Source: VXYL01 sp965116345 (GTDB lineage: Bacteria; Pseudomonadota; Gammaproteobacteria; Pseudomonadales; Azotimanducaceae). From it: 64,000 nucleotides of DNA. Positions 20,699 to 29,129 of this stretch are shown here, piece by piece. The translations under genes were made by a program, and so were the position numbers. Position 1 is the first letter of the stretch; each line of letters begins with the position of its first letter. The stretch lies in the NCBI GenBank assembly GCA_965116345.1, contig OZ220680.1, positions 2,418,001 to 2,482,000 on the forward strand, written 5' to 3'. The notes beneath the pieces are model-generated. The model worked only from the letters and a program-made list of their open reading frames with translations, was not told the DNA's origin and did no database searches.

Positions 20699-22627
20699 TC
20701 AGCGTGTTGGATGGCTGTCGTAGGCAGGTTGACCGGGTTCCGCTGCCTCAGGCCATTGGGCGCGAGCAGCCGCGTGTTGGTCTCTCGCAAAGCCCATGAA
20801 GTACTCGTTGGTCTCCGGGTCTACAGAGAACAGGTAGCAGCCCTTCTGACCGCGTGTCATCAGTGTGCGATAGGTGTTCTTCACGATTCTGTCCGCCAGT
20901 GCCTTGGCTTCCTCCGGGCGCGTCTTGAGCATTGACTTGTAGCCTCGAACAGACCTGTCGTTCTTGGACCGCTTGAGAGCGTCGGTCACGACCTTGCCGT
21001 TTCGAACGACGAGGTCCTCACCAACAATCACGCCAACATAGTCGAGTTCGAGTCCTTGGCAGGTGTGTATACATCCAATCTCCGAGACGCTGTCGGGGGC
21101 GACAATCCAAAGTGACCCGTCATCGTCGAGGTTCCATCGCATCTCGAAGCCGTGCTCCGGTATGGCTACGTCCATTGCATGAGGGGTCTTCTTGCTCACC
21201 CAGTCCCAACAGTAACCGGCGACCATCCGAGCCTTGTTGCGCCCGTTGCGTTCGACGATTTCGTGGCGGAGGTCGTTGGGCGAGTCGAATACCCGGAAGT
21301 CGTAGTCGATCCCCGCCAGCCTCTGATTGGCGGTCTGCTCAATCTGGAGGGCGTTGTTGATCCACGAGAGATAGCCGTCCGACCCGTTGCACCGGAACTG
21401 GGAGTGAAGCTTGAGTTCCGTGAGTTGCGCGCCAGCCTCACTCGCAACTCGTCGAATTTCATCCCGTTCGCCGATATCCTTCAGCGTAACTCTTTGATCC
21501 TGATCCAAGAAGAAGACCGACAGCTTGGCCGCATGGACAATCTCCTTGACCTGATTCTCACCTTGATTCTGATAGAAACCGGATTTCTCGTTCAGTCTGT
21601 GCGCCTCGTCGACTATCAGACAGTCGAATTCGTTCCTGTTACCACCCACATAGGATCCGGACCCCTTGAATAGATTGGTTATGCGAGTCTTGGATAATGT
21701 GCCGGCCAGCTTGCTCTCGTACACGGCCCTGGGGGCACTATTACGAGTGACGTAGTGAGCGAGTAGCCTTCTCCTCGTCAGCTCGACGAGTAGATTGACG
21801 GCGACGACCGACTTCCCTGTCCCTGGCCCGCCTTCCACTAGGAGTACTTGCTTCTGCTCAGCCGCGCTCAGAGCAAGTTCCAGTGCATTCTCATAGACGA
21901 TCTTCTGGTCGTCGATCATTTCGAACTCGCGGTTTCCCTCAAGCAGTGATGCGAGATGATCGGCGAGGTTCTTCGACGGCCTGAGACGCCCGTTCTCGAT
22001 CCTGTAAAGGATTCGGGATGTGTCTCCTCGCCTAACGTATTTGCTGAGGAACTCAGCCAGATGACGTACTTCGTGCCGGAGGAAAACAGGTGCGCGTTTC
22101 GTATGTTCGTCGTAGAACGGCGCTTTGACGGCGGATGGGTCAATGCAATTGTGAAGGTAGGCACAGGGGTGCAGCGAAATGTTGCCTTCTTGGATCTCGA
22201 CGTTGAAATCCCGGATTAAGGATGCATAAGTCCACGCCTGATAGGAAGGATGTGTGACATCCCGGAGCGCACGGCCGACGAATGTCCTCACAATGGCGTC
22301 CTTCCGTGTCTTCTCGACACTGGACCACTGCTTCAGTTCTACGATCACCACGGTGTCGCCGCCGTCGTCGGTACCGGAGAGAATGAAATCAACGCGTTTC
22401 GACGTCAGCGGTACGCGGTACTCAATAGCAACTCCTGCGTCGTCCGGTATCTCGCCGTACGTCAATGCATTGTTCATGTATTGAAGCGAGTTCTTCCACG
22501 ACTGTATCTCGGCTGATGACGGTCTTTGGCCGAGCTTCGAGGAGAACTCGTCGAGAATCTGTTGTTCAATGTTGTTGGAGAGGACGTCGTGCCCGAACCC
22601 TCGTCGAGTGGAGGAGTAGACGATCAT
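20699..22627 (-). CDS. DUF2075/Schlafen-like helicase with N-terminal PD-(D/E)XK nuclease domain
   Basis: The 642-residue protein has two parts. Residues ~65-100 contain D80 and the E97-L-K99 triad (KRVDFILSG, VVIVELKQW), a PD-(D/E)XK nuclease core. Residues ~255-620 are a P-loop helicase-like domain with Walker A EGGPGTGKS (265-273), Walker B CLIVDEAHR, a glutamine-containing QFRC motif and TCQGLELDYVGVIVGEDL near the end. It probably cuts and translocates nucleic acid. A MazG-type gene ends 12 bases upstream on the same strand. Base composition is visibly more AT-rich than the flanking genes, which suggests acquisition. A defence role is inference. Confidence 0.85.
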   Translation of the reverse strand: MIVYSSTRRGFGHDVLSNNIEQQILDEFSSKLGQRPSSAEIQSWKNSLQYMNNALTYGEIPDDAGVAIEYRVPLTSKRVDFILSGTDDGGDTVVIVELKQWSSVEKTRKDAIVRTFVGRALRDVTHPSYQAWTYASLIRDFNVEIQEGNISLHPCAYLHNCIDPSAVKAPFYDEHTKRAPVFLRHEVRHLAEFLSKYVRRGDTSRILYRIENGRLRPSKNLADHLASLLEGNREFEMIDDQKIVYENALELALSAAEQKQVLLVEGGPGTGKSVVAVNLLVELTRRRLLAHYVTRNSAPRAVYESKLAGTLSKTRITNLFKGSGSYVGGNRNEFDCLIVDEAHRLNEKSGFYQNQGENQVKEIVHAAKLSVFFLDQDQRVTLKDIGERDEIRRVASEAGAQLTELKLHSQFRCNGSDGYLSWINNALQIEQTANQRLAGIDYDFRVFDSPNDLRHEIVERNGRNKARMVAGYCWDWVSKKTPHAMDVAIPEHGFEMRWNLDDDGSLWIVAPDSVSEIGCIHTCQGLELDYVGVIVGEDLVVRNGKVVTDALKRSKNDRSVRGYKSMLKTRPEEAKALADRIVKNTYRTLMTRGQKGCYLFSVDPETNEYFMGFARDQHAAARAQWPEAAEPGQPAYDSHPTR

Positions 22628-22639
22628 GGGTGGAGCTTG

Positions 22640-22966
22640 CTATTGGTTGGACGGGGTGTTGATTGGGGGATGCTTTAGAGCATTCGCCGCGATCTTCCTG
22701 TCTACCGCCTGCTCGACATTCACTCCTAGCTTGTCGGCCAGCATGGTGAGGTAGATCTGGATATCGGCGATTTCGTTGGCCAATTCATCAATGGCTAAGG
22801 CGTCGGGCGATGAGGACTCGGACTCAGTTAGCCATTGGAAGTGCTCGACGAGTTCGGCGACCTCAACAGACAGCGCCATCGAGAGGTTCTTCGGAGAATG
22901 GTATTGCTCCCAGTCACGATCATTCGCGAAATCCCGGAGGCGCTTCTGTAGTTTCGCGAGATCCAT
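22640..22966 (-). CDS. MazG-like nucleotide pyrophosphohydrolase
   Basis: The all-alpha protein hydrolyses nucleoside triphosphates to monophosphate plus pyrophosphate. From the ATG at 22966 it has 108 residues, with the Mg-binding ExxE at E35/E38 (SVEVAELVEHFQW) and ExxD at E65/D68 (NEIADIQ). A longer frame from 23023 adds a basic tail unlike the family, so 22966 is preferred, although no clear Shine-Dalgarno is seen. It is the first gene of a two-gene unit with the nuclease-helicase (12-base gap). It could be housekeeping dCTPase/MazG, but the pairing suggests a specialised role. Confidence 0.85.
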   Translation of the reverse strand: MDLAKLQKRLRDFANDRDWEQYHSPKNLSMALSVEVAELVEHFQWLTESESSSPDALAIDELANEIADIQIYLTMLADKLGVNVEQAVDRKIAANALKHPPINTPSNQ

Positions 22967-23096
22967 GAGAAGGCGACAGCTACGTCGTCGAAGGAGTATA
23001 GGGGGGGGACCGATTCGAGACAACGGAATTGGGGGATGAGACGATGTGCCAACGGCAATGCACTACGCCTGGTGTGTTGTTCCAACCAGGAGAGAG

Positions 23097-23915
23097 TCAA
23101 TCGCGGTAGTGCCGGTGCAACGGTGTGAGGTCGTCACCATCCGGAGGCCCGTTGCGCCTCCACCTGCCTGAGTCTCCCCGGCACGGGATGCCGATGTTGA
23201 GCACGCGCTCCGCCCCCTCCACCGTGCCGCAACTCGAGGGCACGTAGCGCAACGCCAGGCCGCACCGCCGCCGGTCCGAGCGGTTTGGCTCGGAGCCGTG
23301 GATCAGCGTGCTCGTGTGGATTGAGACCTGTCCGGCGCTGAGTACGTTGTCCACGGGATCGCCGTGGCGCTCGGCGTCCGGCACCTCCTGGTAGAGCACG
23401 AAGTCCCCCTCCGCCTTGCGCCACTCCAGCGCCCCAAGACGATGACTCCCACGTACAAATCGAAGCGGCGAATTGCCGTGGTCGACGTCGTCGACGGCGA
23501 GCCAGACGGTGACGGTCATCGTCGGTCGCACCGGCCAATAGGTGGCGTCCTGGTGCCACGGCACGCGCTTCGGGTCGCCACCCATCTTGCAGAAGTAGTG
23601 CGTCGACCAGCACACGAAGTCGGGCCCGAGAAGATCCTCGACGTAGTCCAGGATCCTGGGATGCAGCGCCATATCCCAGATTCCCCGGCAACGCAGGTGA
23701 TAGCCGTCGAGCGCGTAGGTGTTGCGCCCGTCCTTCATAGCCTGCATCCGGGCGAGCAGCGACTCGAAGTAAGCCCGGGCCGCATCAACCTCGGTGCCTG
23801 TGAGCGCGTCGAGCGGTCGTACGAACCCGTCCCTATTGAATCGCCGGACCTGTTCGCTCGACAGCGTCTTCGCCTGTCCGGGCGGAGACGGATGGAAAGC
23901 GATGGCATCGGTCAT
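23097..23915 (-). CDS. Phytanoyl-CoA dioxygenase (PhyH) family protein
   Basis: The 272-residue non-heme iron 2-oxoglutarate dioxygenase has the iron-binding HxD in VPWHQDATYWP. The second half has PLRFVRGSHRLG and a distal histidine in STLIHGSEPNRS, as in bacterial PhyH proteins. The ATG at 23915 is chosen because GGGGGAG lies 9 bases upstream; a longer frame starts at a TTG further out. It follows the alpha/beta hydrolase gene by 21 bases on the same strand, so the two are probably co-expressed. Substrate unknown. Confidence 0.9.
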   Translation of the reverse strand: MTDAIAFHPSPPGQAKTLSSEQVRRFNRDGFVRPLDALTGTEVDAARAYFESLLARMQAMKDGRNTYALDGYHLRCRGIWDMALHPRILDYVEDLLGPDFVCWSTHYFCKMGGDPKRVPWHQDATYWPVRPTMTVTVWLAVDDVDHGNSPLRFVRGSHRLGALEWRKAEGDFVLYQEVPDAERHGDPVDNVLSAGQVSIHTSTLIHGSEPNRSDRRRCGLALRYVPSSCGTVEGAERVLNIGIPCRGDSGRWRRNGPPDGDDLTPLHRHYRD

Positions 23916-23936
23916 GTAGCTGATCTCCCCCCGCAA

Positions 23937-24756
23937 TCACTCCCGATTTTCGGCGAGCACAAACCGCAACGTCTCTTTCAGTACGGGATCGAAGGCGTCA
24001 CGCCCGGCGTTGAAGAAGCCGTGGCCTTCGCCAGCGAACCGCCTCAACTCGCAGTCGTTTCCGGCGGCGGTCATCGCCCGACAGAACGCCTCGCTCTGCG
24101 CGATCGGTACGATTTCGTCGTCTTCGCCGTGGAAGATGATCGTCCGCGGCGCACCCGCCCTGACGTGCGCCAACGGCGACACGGCGGCGGCATCGCCCGC
24201 GATCAGGTCACGAAACCGGGGTCTGTCGACGAAGCCCCGCAAGTCGGTAGCCGGGTTGTAGAGGACCATGGCCGATGGTCCGAAGCGGGCGTGCTCGGCA
24301 ATCGTGCCGATCGCGGCCGCCAGGTGTCCGCCTGCCGAGCCGCCGCTCACCACGATGCGCGCCGGGTCGATGCCCAGTTCGTCGGCCTGACCCTGCGCCC
24401 ATCGGAAGGCCGTGAACGCGTCCGCCATGCTGTCGGGGATACTGCTGCCGTGGCGGTCACGGACGCGATACTCCATTGGGATCGCGACGAATCCCTCCTT
24501 GGCGAGGCGGGCGGCAAACGGATAGAACTTTAGCGGCGACCCGGCTGTCCAGCCGCCGCCGAAGAAGAACAGGATGGCGGGATGCGGAGGTTCGCCGACC
24601 TCGGCGGCGAAGACGTGTGCGTGCAACGCGATGCCCTGCTCGTTGGCATACTCGATCAGATCCGAGGGCTCGAACTCGGCGGCACTGCTCGCTACTCCAG
24701 CAAGAGTCATTGCCAACGCGACGGCAAGCCGCCGGTTCCGTTTTTTTTCTCCACAT
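23937..24756 (-). CDS. Exported alpha/beta hydrolase (esterase-like), frame shifted in an A8 tract near the start
   Basis: The open frame from 24716 encodes an esterase with HGGGW-like FFFGGGWTAGS, nucleophile GGSAGG, catalytic Asp in HGEDDEIVP and His in GEGHGFF. The family's usual export signal is split. The ATG at 24756 (with GGAG 5 bases upstream) opens MWRKK, then an A8 tract (24741-24748) shifts the frame. With seven A's it would read MWRKKRNRRLAVALAMT and continue as a complete Sec signal into the mature enzyme. So the gene is either slipped by one base, read by slippage, or mis-sequenced. The TTG at 24716 is the only in-frame start otherwise. Confidence 0.8.
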
Positions 24757-24826
24757 CGTCTCCGTAACCATGCCGTAGTTGGCCGTCGATGTTGTGTACT
24801 GGCTCAGTACCTTTGCCACCGGATGA

Positions 24827-25137
24827 TCAGGCAGCTTCCAAGGCGACAAGGTACTCGTTGGCGGTTCTATGTGCGAGCGCGGCATGCGGTCGTTCGTGGT
24901 TGCAGAATAGCTCGCATCTGGCGAGGTCTCGGCTGACGTCCGCGACGGTCAAGGGGCCGTCGTAGAGGCTCCAGAACTCGGCTCCCGCCGAGCGGTTGGT
25001 ACGTTCGACGACGCCGTTCCATGGGGTCTGCGCGGTGGCAGGACGTGCAACGGGACGCCGAGTTGCTCGCAGGTGTTCTCGAACTCGGCCATGAAATCGC
25101 TGCCGCCGTCCGCATGGATGGACAACAGCACCGCGCC
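24827..25137 (-). pseudogene. IS481-like transposase remnant (C-terminal part, frameshifted)
   Basis: Two leftward frames together give the end of an integrase-core transposase: HADGGSDFMAEFENTCEQLG then VPLHVLPPRRP in one frame, and WNGVVERTNRSAGAEFW to NHERPHAALAHRTANEYL in the other. The break is near 25021-25023, where adding one base would give PRRPQWNGVVERTN. The N-terminal catalytic part is missing and no terminal repeats are obvious. The remnant sits directly upstream of the amidohydrolase gene that follows. Confidence 0.8.
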
Positions 25138-25198
25138 GACCCCCCGAGGTGGTATTGTGAGAAAGCAATGAAATTTCAAAGGCTGTGAAGGCACTGGC

Positions 25199-26929
25199 AT
25201 GAAGCACGATCTCGTCATCCGCAACGGAATGATTGTCGATGGTCTGGGTAACCCGGGCTACGAGGGAGATGTCGCGGTCCGCGGTGATACCGTCACTGGA
25301 CTGGGCGACGTACCGGAACAGGGCATCCGCGAGATCGATGCAGCCGGCGCCACGGTAACGCCTGGTTTCGTGGATCTGCACACCCACCTCGATGCCCAGG
25401 TCGGCTGGGACCCGATGATGACGCCGGCATCGTCCCATGGCGTTACCACGGCATTGATGGGCAACTGCGGGGTCACGATCGCGCCGGTACGCAATGAACA
25501 CCGGGAGGTGCTGGCCAGCATGATGGAGTCTGTCGAGGATATACCCCGTGAATCCATCCTGCAGGGTCTTCCCTGGGACTGGAATTCCTATGGTGAGTAT
25601 CTGGATTCAATAGAGAAGCAGCGGCCGGGCTTTAATGTGGCAGGTCTGGTAGGCCATTCCGCTGTGCGCTACTACGTTATGGGCGAACGTTCCGTGGACG
25701 ATCAGCCTACTAGCGAGGAAATTGGCCAAATTGCCCAGTTGGTCGGTGAATCAGTCAAAGACGGTGCGGTAGGGTTTTCCACCAATCGGCTGCGGGCCCA
25801 TCGAATGGCGGATGGACGCTGCATACCAGGCACGTTCGCGACCGATGAGGAGGTGATCGAGATCTCGAAGGCTGTAGGGGAGCACGGCGGCATGCTGCAG
25901 TGCGTGATCGAGAGCGCCAAACTCGATGAGGAGCTGGCGCTGATGAAGCAGCAATTGGCTGCCTCAGGCACCCGGTTGCTGTTCAGTGCGCCATGGGAAC
26001 CAGGTGAAGGTGGTGCCAGTGCTTACCAGCCTGCGATTGATGACATGAAGCAGGCCGGGCTGGATATCACGGGGACGACACAGCCCCGTGCGGCGGGTTT
26101 TCTGTCGGGCCTCAAGACCAATGTGCTGATCGGGATGCGCCTGAAGTGGCCGACTTGGCGGGAATTGCGGAGCATGGACCAGGCGGCCAGACTGTCGGCA
26201 ATTCGTGATGCCACCTTCCGCAACCGTTTGGTCAACGAGGCGAAGCAGATGGAAAATGCCGAGTCGATCGGTCAGACCATGTCCTCTTCACGATTTACGA
26301 TTCCCATGGGGAAAAGTTTCTGGATGGGGACAGATGACCGCCCAAACTATGTGCGCGCCGACAATGAGTCACTCGCCAATCTTGCTGCAGACGCCGGCGA
26401 GCATCCTGCGGAAACCTGGCTGCGTTATATGCTTGAGTCCAATGGCGAGGGACTGTTTCACGTGCGTTTTGTAAACGAGGACCTCGAGGTCCTGCCGGAT
26501 TTCATGCGTTCCGATTGGATAGTGCCGGGGGTCGGTGATGCAGGTGCCCATCTGGGTGTGATTTCCGATGTCGGCTGGACCAGCTTCCTGCTGTCATACT
26601 GGCACCGCGACAGGGGCGTGTTTTCCATCGAGGAAGCGGTGCATCTACTGACCGGCAAACAGGCTCGGGTGCTTGGGTTCGATGAAATCGGTTCGCTGGA
26701 AGTCGGCAAGAAGGCCGATATCAACGTGATCGACATCGACCGGGTTGCAGAGCGCCAGCCAAAGCGGATGTCTGACTTCCCGGCGGGAGCGTCGCGTTTG
26801 CTACAGGCAGCCGTGGGCTATCGGGCAACCCTGGTAAACGGCGTGGTTATACTGGAAGACGATGAGCTGACGGGTGAACGAGGGGGCCTGGTAATGAGAA
26901 ACCGCAACCGACAACTGCCGCCTGGATAG
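25199..26929 (+). CDS. D-aminoacylase-like amidohydrolase
   Basis: The 576-residue amidohydrolase-superfamily protein shows the first metal motif HTHLDAQ (about residues 60-66), GNCGV (around 89), and GVGDAGAH near residue 450, which carries the catalytic aspartate. It ends with the composite beta-sandwich piece GKKADINVID. This pattern fits N-acyl-D-amino-acid deacylases and related dihydroorotase-like hydrolases. The enzyme would act in the cytoplasm. Its sequence is visibly less GC-rich at third positions than the neighbours, and a transposase remnant lies 60 bases upstream, so it may have been acquired. Confidence 0.88.
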   Translation: MKHDLVIRNGMIVDGLGNPGYEGDVAVRGDTVTGLGDVPEQGIREIDAAGATVTPGFVDLHTHLDAQVGWDPMMTPASSHGVTTALMGNCGVTIAPVRNEHREVLASMMESVEDIPRESILQGLPWDWNSYGEYLDSIEKQRPGFNVAGLVGHSAVRYYVMGERSVDDQPTSEEIGQIAQLVGESVKDGAVGFSTNRLRAHRMADGRCIPGTFATDEEVIEISKAVGEHGGMLQCVIESAKLDEELALMKQQLAASGTRLLFSAPWEPGEGGASAYQPAIDDMKQAGLDITGTTQPRAAGFLSGLKTNVLIGMRLKWPTWRELRSMDQAARLSAIRDATFRNRLVNEAKQMENAESIGQTMSSSRFTIPMGKSFWMGTDDRPNYVRADNESLANLAADAGEHPAETWLRYMLESNGEGLFHVRFVNEDLEVLPDFMRSDWIVPGVGDAGAHLGVISDVGWTSFLLSYWHRDRGVFSIEEAVHLLTGKQARVLGFDEIGSLEVGKKADINVIDIDRVAERQPKRMSDFPAGASRLLQAAVGYRATLVNGVVILEDDELTGERGGLVMRNRNRQLPPG

Positions 26930-27085
26930 CACCGACGGCTCGAGTGCGCAGGTCAACTGCCACGCAACACCTTCGAGCCATGACCCTTCACTCATCTTCC
27001 TGTCTGACAGCCTGATCCAATTGCTTCTTCACCGACGGGTCAGGAAAGTCTGTCCCTCGGGAAGCGGCACCACAAGGGCCGCACC

Positions 27086-28456
27086 ATGCACAACATCCTG
27101 TTTCTGATGACCGACCAGCAGCGTTGGGACGCGATGGGTTGCAGCGGTGGCTGGGTGAACACGCCGAACTTGGATCGTATCGCCGCCGAGGGCGTGCGCT
27201 TCAGCGATTGCGTTGCGACATCCCCACTTTGCGTACCGATGCGGGTGACGCTGGCGACCGGCACCTACCCCCACAACAACGGCGTCTGGGGCCACATTCC
27301 CCATACCGTCCCCGCACACGCCGATCACTGGATACGCGAGATCAGGAACCTCGGTTACCGAACAAGCCTGTTCGGCAAGACGCATCTACACCCGCACGGT
27401 GACTCCGACCTCCGGGACAAGGAGGATCTACTGCGTGCCCTGGGTCTGGATGATGTGGACGAGATCGGCGGCCCACGCGCCTGCACGAGCGTGATGAGCC
27501 ACATGACGGCGCTGTGGGATAAAAAGGGTCTGCGCGAAGCGTACCGCGACGACTTCAAGGAGCGATCCTCCAGCAAGCCATGGGTTGTTCGCCCCTCCAT
27601 TCTGCCGTTGGAGGACTACTACGACGTTTACGTGGGTCAGCAGGCCAAACGCTACCTGTCGTCCTACGATCGGGACGAGCCCTGGTTCTGCTGGGTCAGT
27701 TGGGGTGGTCCGCACCAGCCCTGGGACACGCCGGAACCCTATGCCAGCAGGTACGATCCCGAGTCGATGCCGCCGCCCGCGGTGAACGACACCGACGCGC
27801 CGAGGCCGAGGGGACAGATCGACGGAAGGTTCGAGGGCATGAAACGCTATCCGGCCTTCGAGAAAGGCGAAGTGGGCGCGATGCGCGCCGACTATGCCGG
27901 TAGCGTCTCCCTGATCGACGACCAGATTGGCGAGATTCTCGCCGTGGTCGAGGAGCGGGGAGAAATGGACTCGACGATAATCGCCTTCACGTCGGATCAC
28001 GGGGAGATGAATGGCGATCACGGTCTCATCTCCAAGAGCAACTTCTACGACGGCGCGGTCCGGGTGCCGCTGATCGTCAGGACGCCGGGCGCCGAATACT
28101 CGGGGATCGTCAACGACTCATCGGCGGAAACCGTCGACCTAGGACCGACGCTGGTGGAACTCGCCGGCGGCGAACTCGAATATCGGCAGGTCGGCAAGTC
28201 CTTGGCGGGTGCTCTCGATGGCAGTAGGCACCGCGACGATGCCCTGTCGGAGATCATGGGCGAGTTCATGCTGATGAACGACGAGTGGAAGATCGGGCTC
28301 AACAAGCAGGGCGAGACCTACATGCTGTTCGACCGCAAGAACGACCCCAACGAGGAACGCAATCTCGCAGGCTTAAGCGAGTACCGGAGCGATGCGGACG
28401 CATTGCGGCTCAGGATTCTCGAACGGATTGCCCAGAGTCAGTTACACGAGTATTAA
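27086..28456 (+). CDS. Sulfatase (arylsulfatase family)
   Basis: The 456-residue alkaline-phosphatase-fold sulfatase has the FGly site CVPMR at C49-R53 (CxPxR), the metal aspartates in FLMTDQQRWDAMG and TSDHGEMNGDH, and the lysine in GKTHLHPHGD. Position 4 of the motif is Met rather than the usual Ser/Ala of CxPSR, which is tolerated in some members. No signal peptide is seen, so this one is probably cytoplasmic. The conversion of C49 to formylglycine needs an FGE not found in this window. It is followed 12 bases later by a methyltransferase gene. Confidence 0.9.
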   Translation: MHNILFLMTDQQRWDAMGCSGGWVNTPNLDRIAAEGVRFSDCVATSPLCVPMRVTLATGTYPHNNGVWGHIPHTVPAHADHWIREIRNLGYRTSLFGKTHLHPHGDSDLRDKEDLLRALGLDDVDEIGGPRACTSVMSHMTALWDKKGLREAYRDDFKERSSSKPWVVRPSILPLEDYYDVYVGQQAKRYLSSYDRDEPWFCWVSWGGPHQPWDTPEPYASRYDPESMPPPAVNDTDAPRPRGQIDGRFEGMKRYPAFEKGEVGAMRADYAGSVSLIDDQIGEILAVVEERGEMDSTIIAFTSDHGEMNGDHGLISKSNFYDGAVRVPLIVRTPGAEYSGIVNDSSAETVDLGPTLVELAGGELEYRQVGKSLAGALDGSRHRDDALSEIMGEFMLMNDEWKIGLNKQGETYMLFDRKNDPNEERNLAGLSEYRSDADALRLRILERIAQSQLHEY

Positions 28457-28468
28457 CCTTCACCTACC

Positions 28469-29083
28469 ATGGGTTTCTACAGCAATCGAATCCTGCCCTA
28501 TTGCATCGACAAGGGGTGCGCCGCCAAACCCATCAGCAGGCAGCGCGAAAAGGTGGTCCCGCTGGCGGAAGGCCGGATTCTCGAGGTGGGCATGGGTTCC
28601 GGCCTCAACATCCCCTTCTATGCCCTCGACAAGGTCGACTTGGTTTGGGGCCTGGAGCCATCGGCCGGCATGCGGGAGAAGGCCCGGGCCCGGGTCGAGG
28701 CCGCGCCGTTCGAGTTGCACTGGCTCGATCTGCCCGGCGAGGAGATCCCCTTGGACGACGACAGTGCCGACACCGTCGTCCTCACCTATACGCTGTGCAC
28801 CATCCCCGGTTGGCAAGCGGCGCTTCGGCAGATGCGCCGCGTACTCAAGCCGGGCGGCAAACTGCTGTTCAGCGAGCACGGCCAGGCGCCGGACGACGAT
28901 GTCCGACGCTGGCAGAATCGCATCGACCCGATCTGGACGAGGCTTGCGGGCGGCTGCCACTTGAATCGCGACATCCCCGGTCTGCTCGCACAAGGCGGTT
29001 TCAACATCTCTCAGCTGGAGACGATGTACCTGCCTTCTACGCCCAGGATTGCCGGATTCACGTACTGGGGATACGCCGCTTGA
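28469..29083 (+). CDS. Class I SAM-dependent methyltransferase
   Basis: The 204-residue protein has the SAM-binding motif I ILEVGMGSGLN (about residues 37-47), the acidic residue after strand 2 (GLEPS), the LDLP segment and RRVLKPGGKLLFSEHG. This is the pattern of methyltransferase-11/UbiE-like enzymes. It probably methylates a small molecule in the cytoplasm. It lies 12 bases after the sulfatase and is likely co-transcribed. Substrate unknown. Confidence 0.88.
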   Translation: MGFYSNRILPYCIDKGCAAKPISRQREKVVPLAEGRILEVGMGSGLNIPFYALDKVDLVWGLEPSAGMREKARARVEAAPFELHWLDLPGEEIPLDDDSADTVVLTYTLCTIPGWQAALRQMRRVLKPGGKLLFSEHGQAPDDDVRRWQNRIDPIWTRLAGGCHLNRDIPGLLAQGGFNISQLETMYLPSTPRIAGFTYWGYAA

Positions 29084-29129
29084 CGTAAGAACCGGGCTGC
29101 CCGGACCGATCGTGGCGAACGGCCTTCGG

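Noticed and set aside
25199..26929. Amidohydrolase as cargo of an intact transposon.
   Set aside because: Only a truncated transposase on one side is visible and no terminal repeats or target duplication flank the gene.
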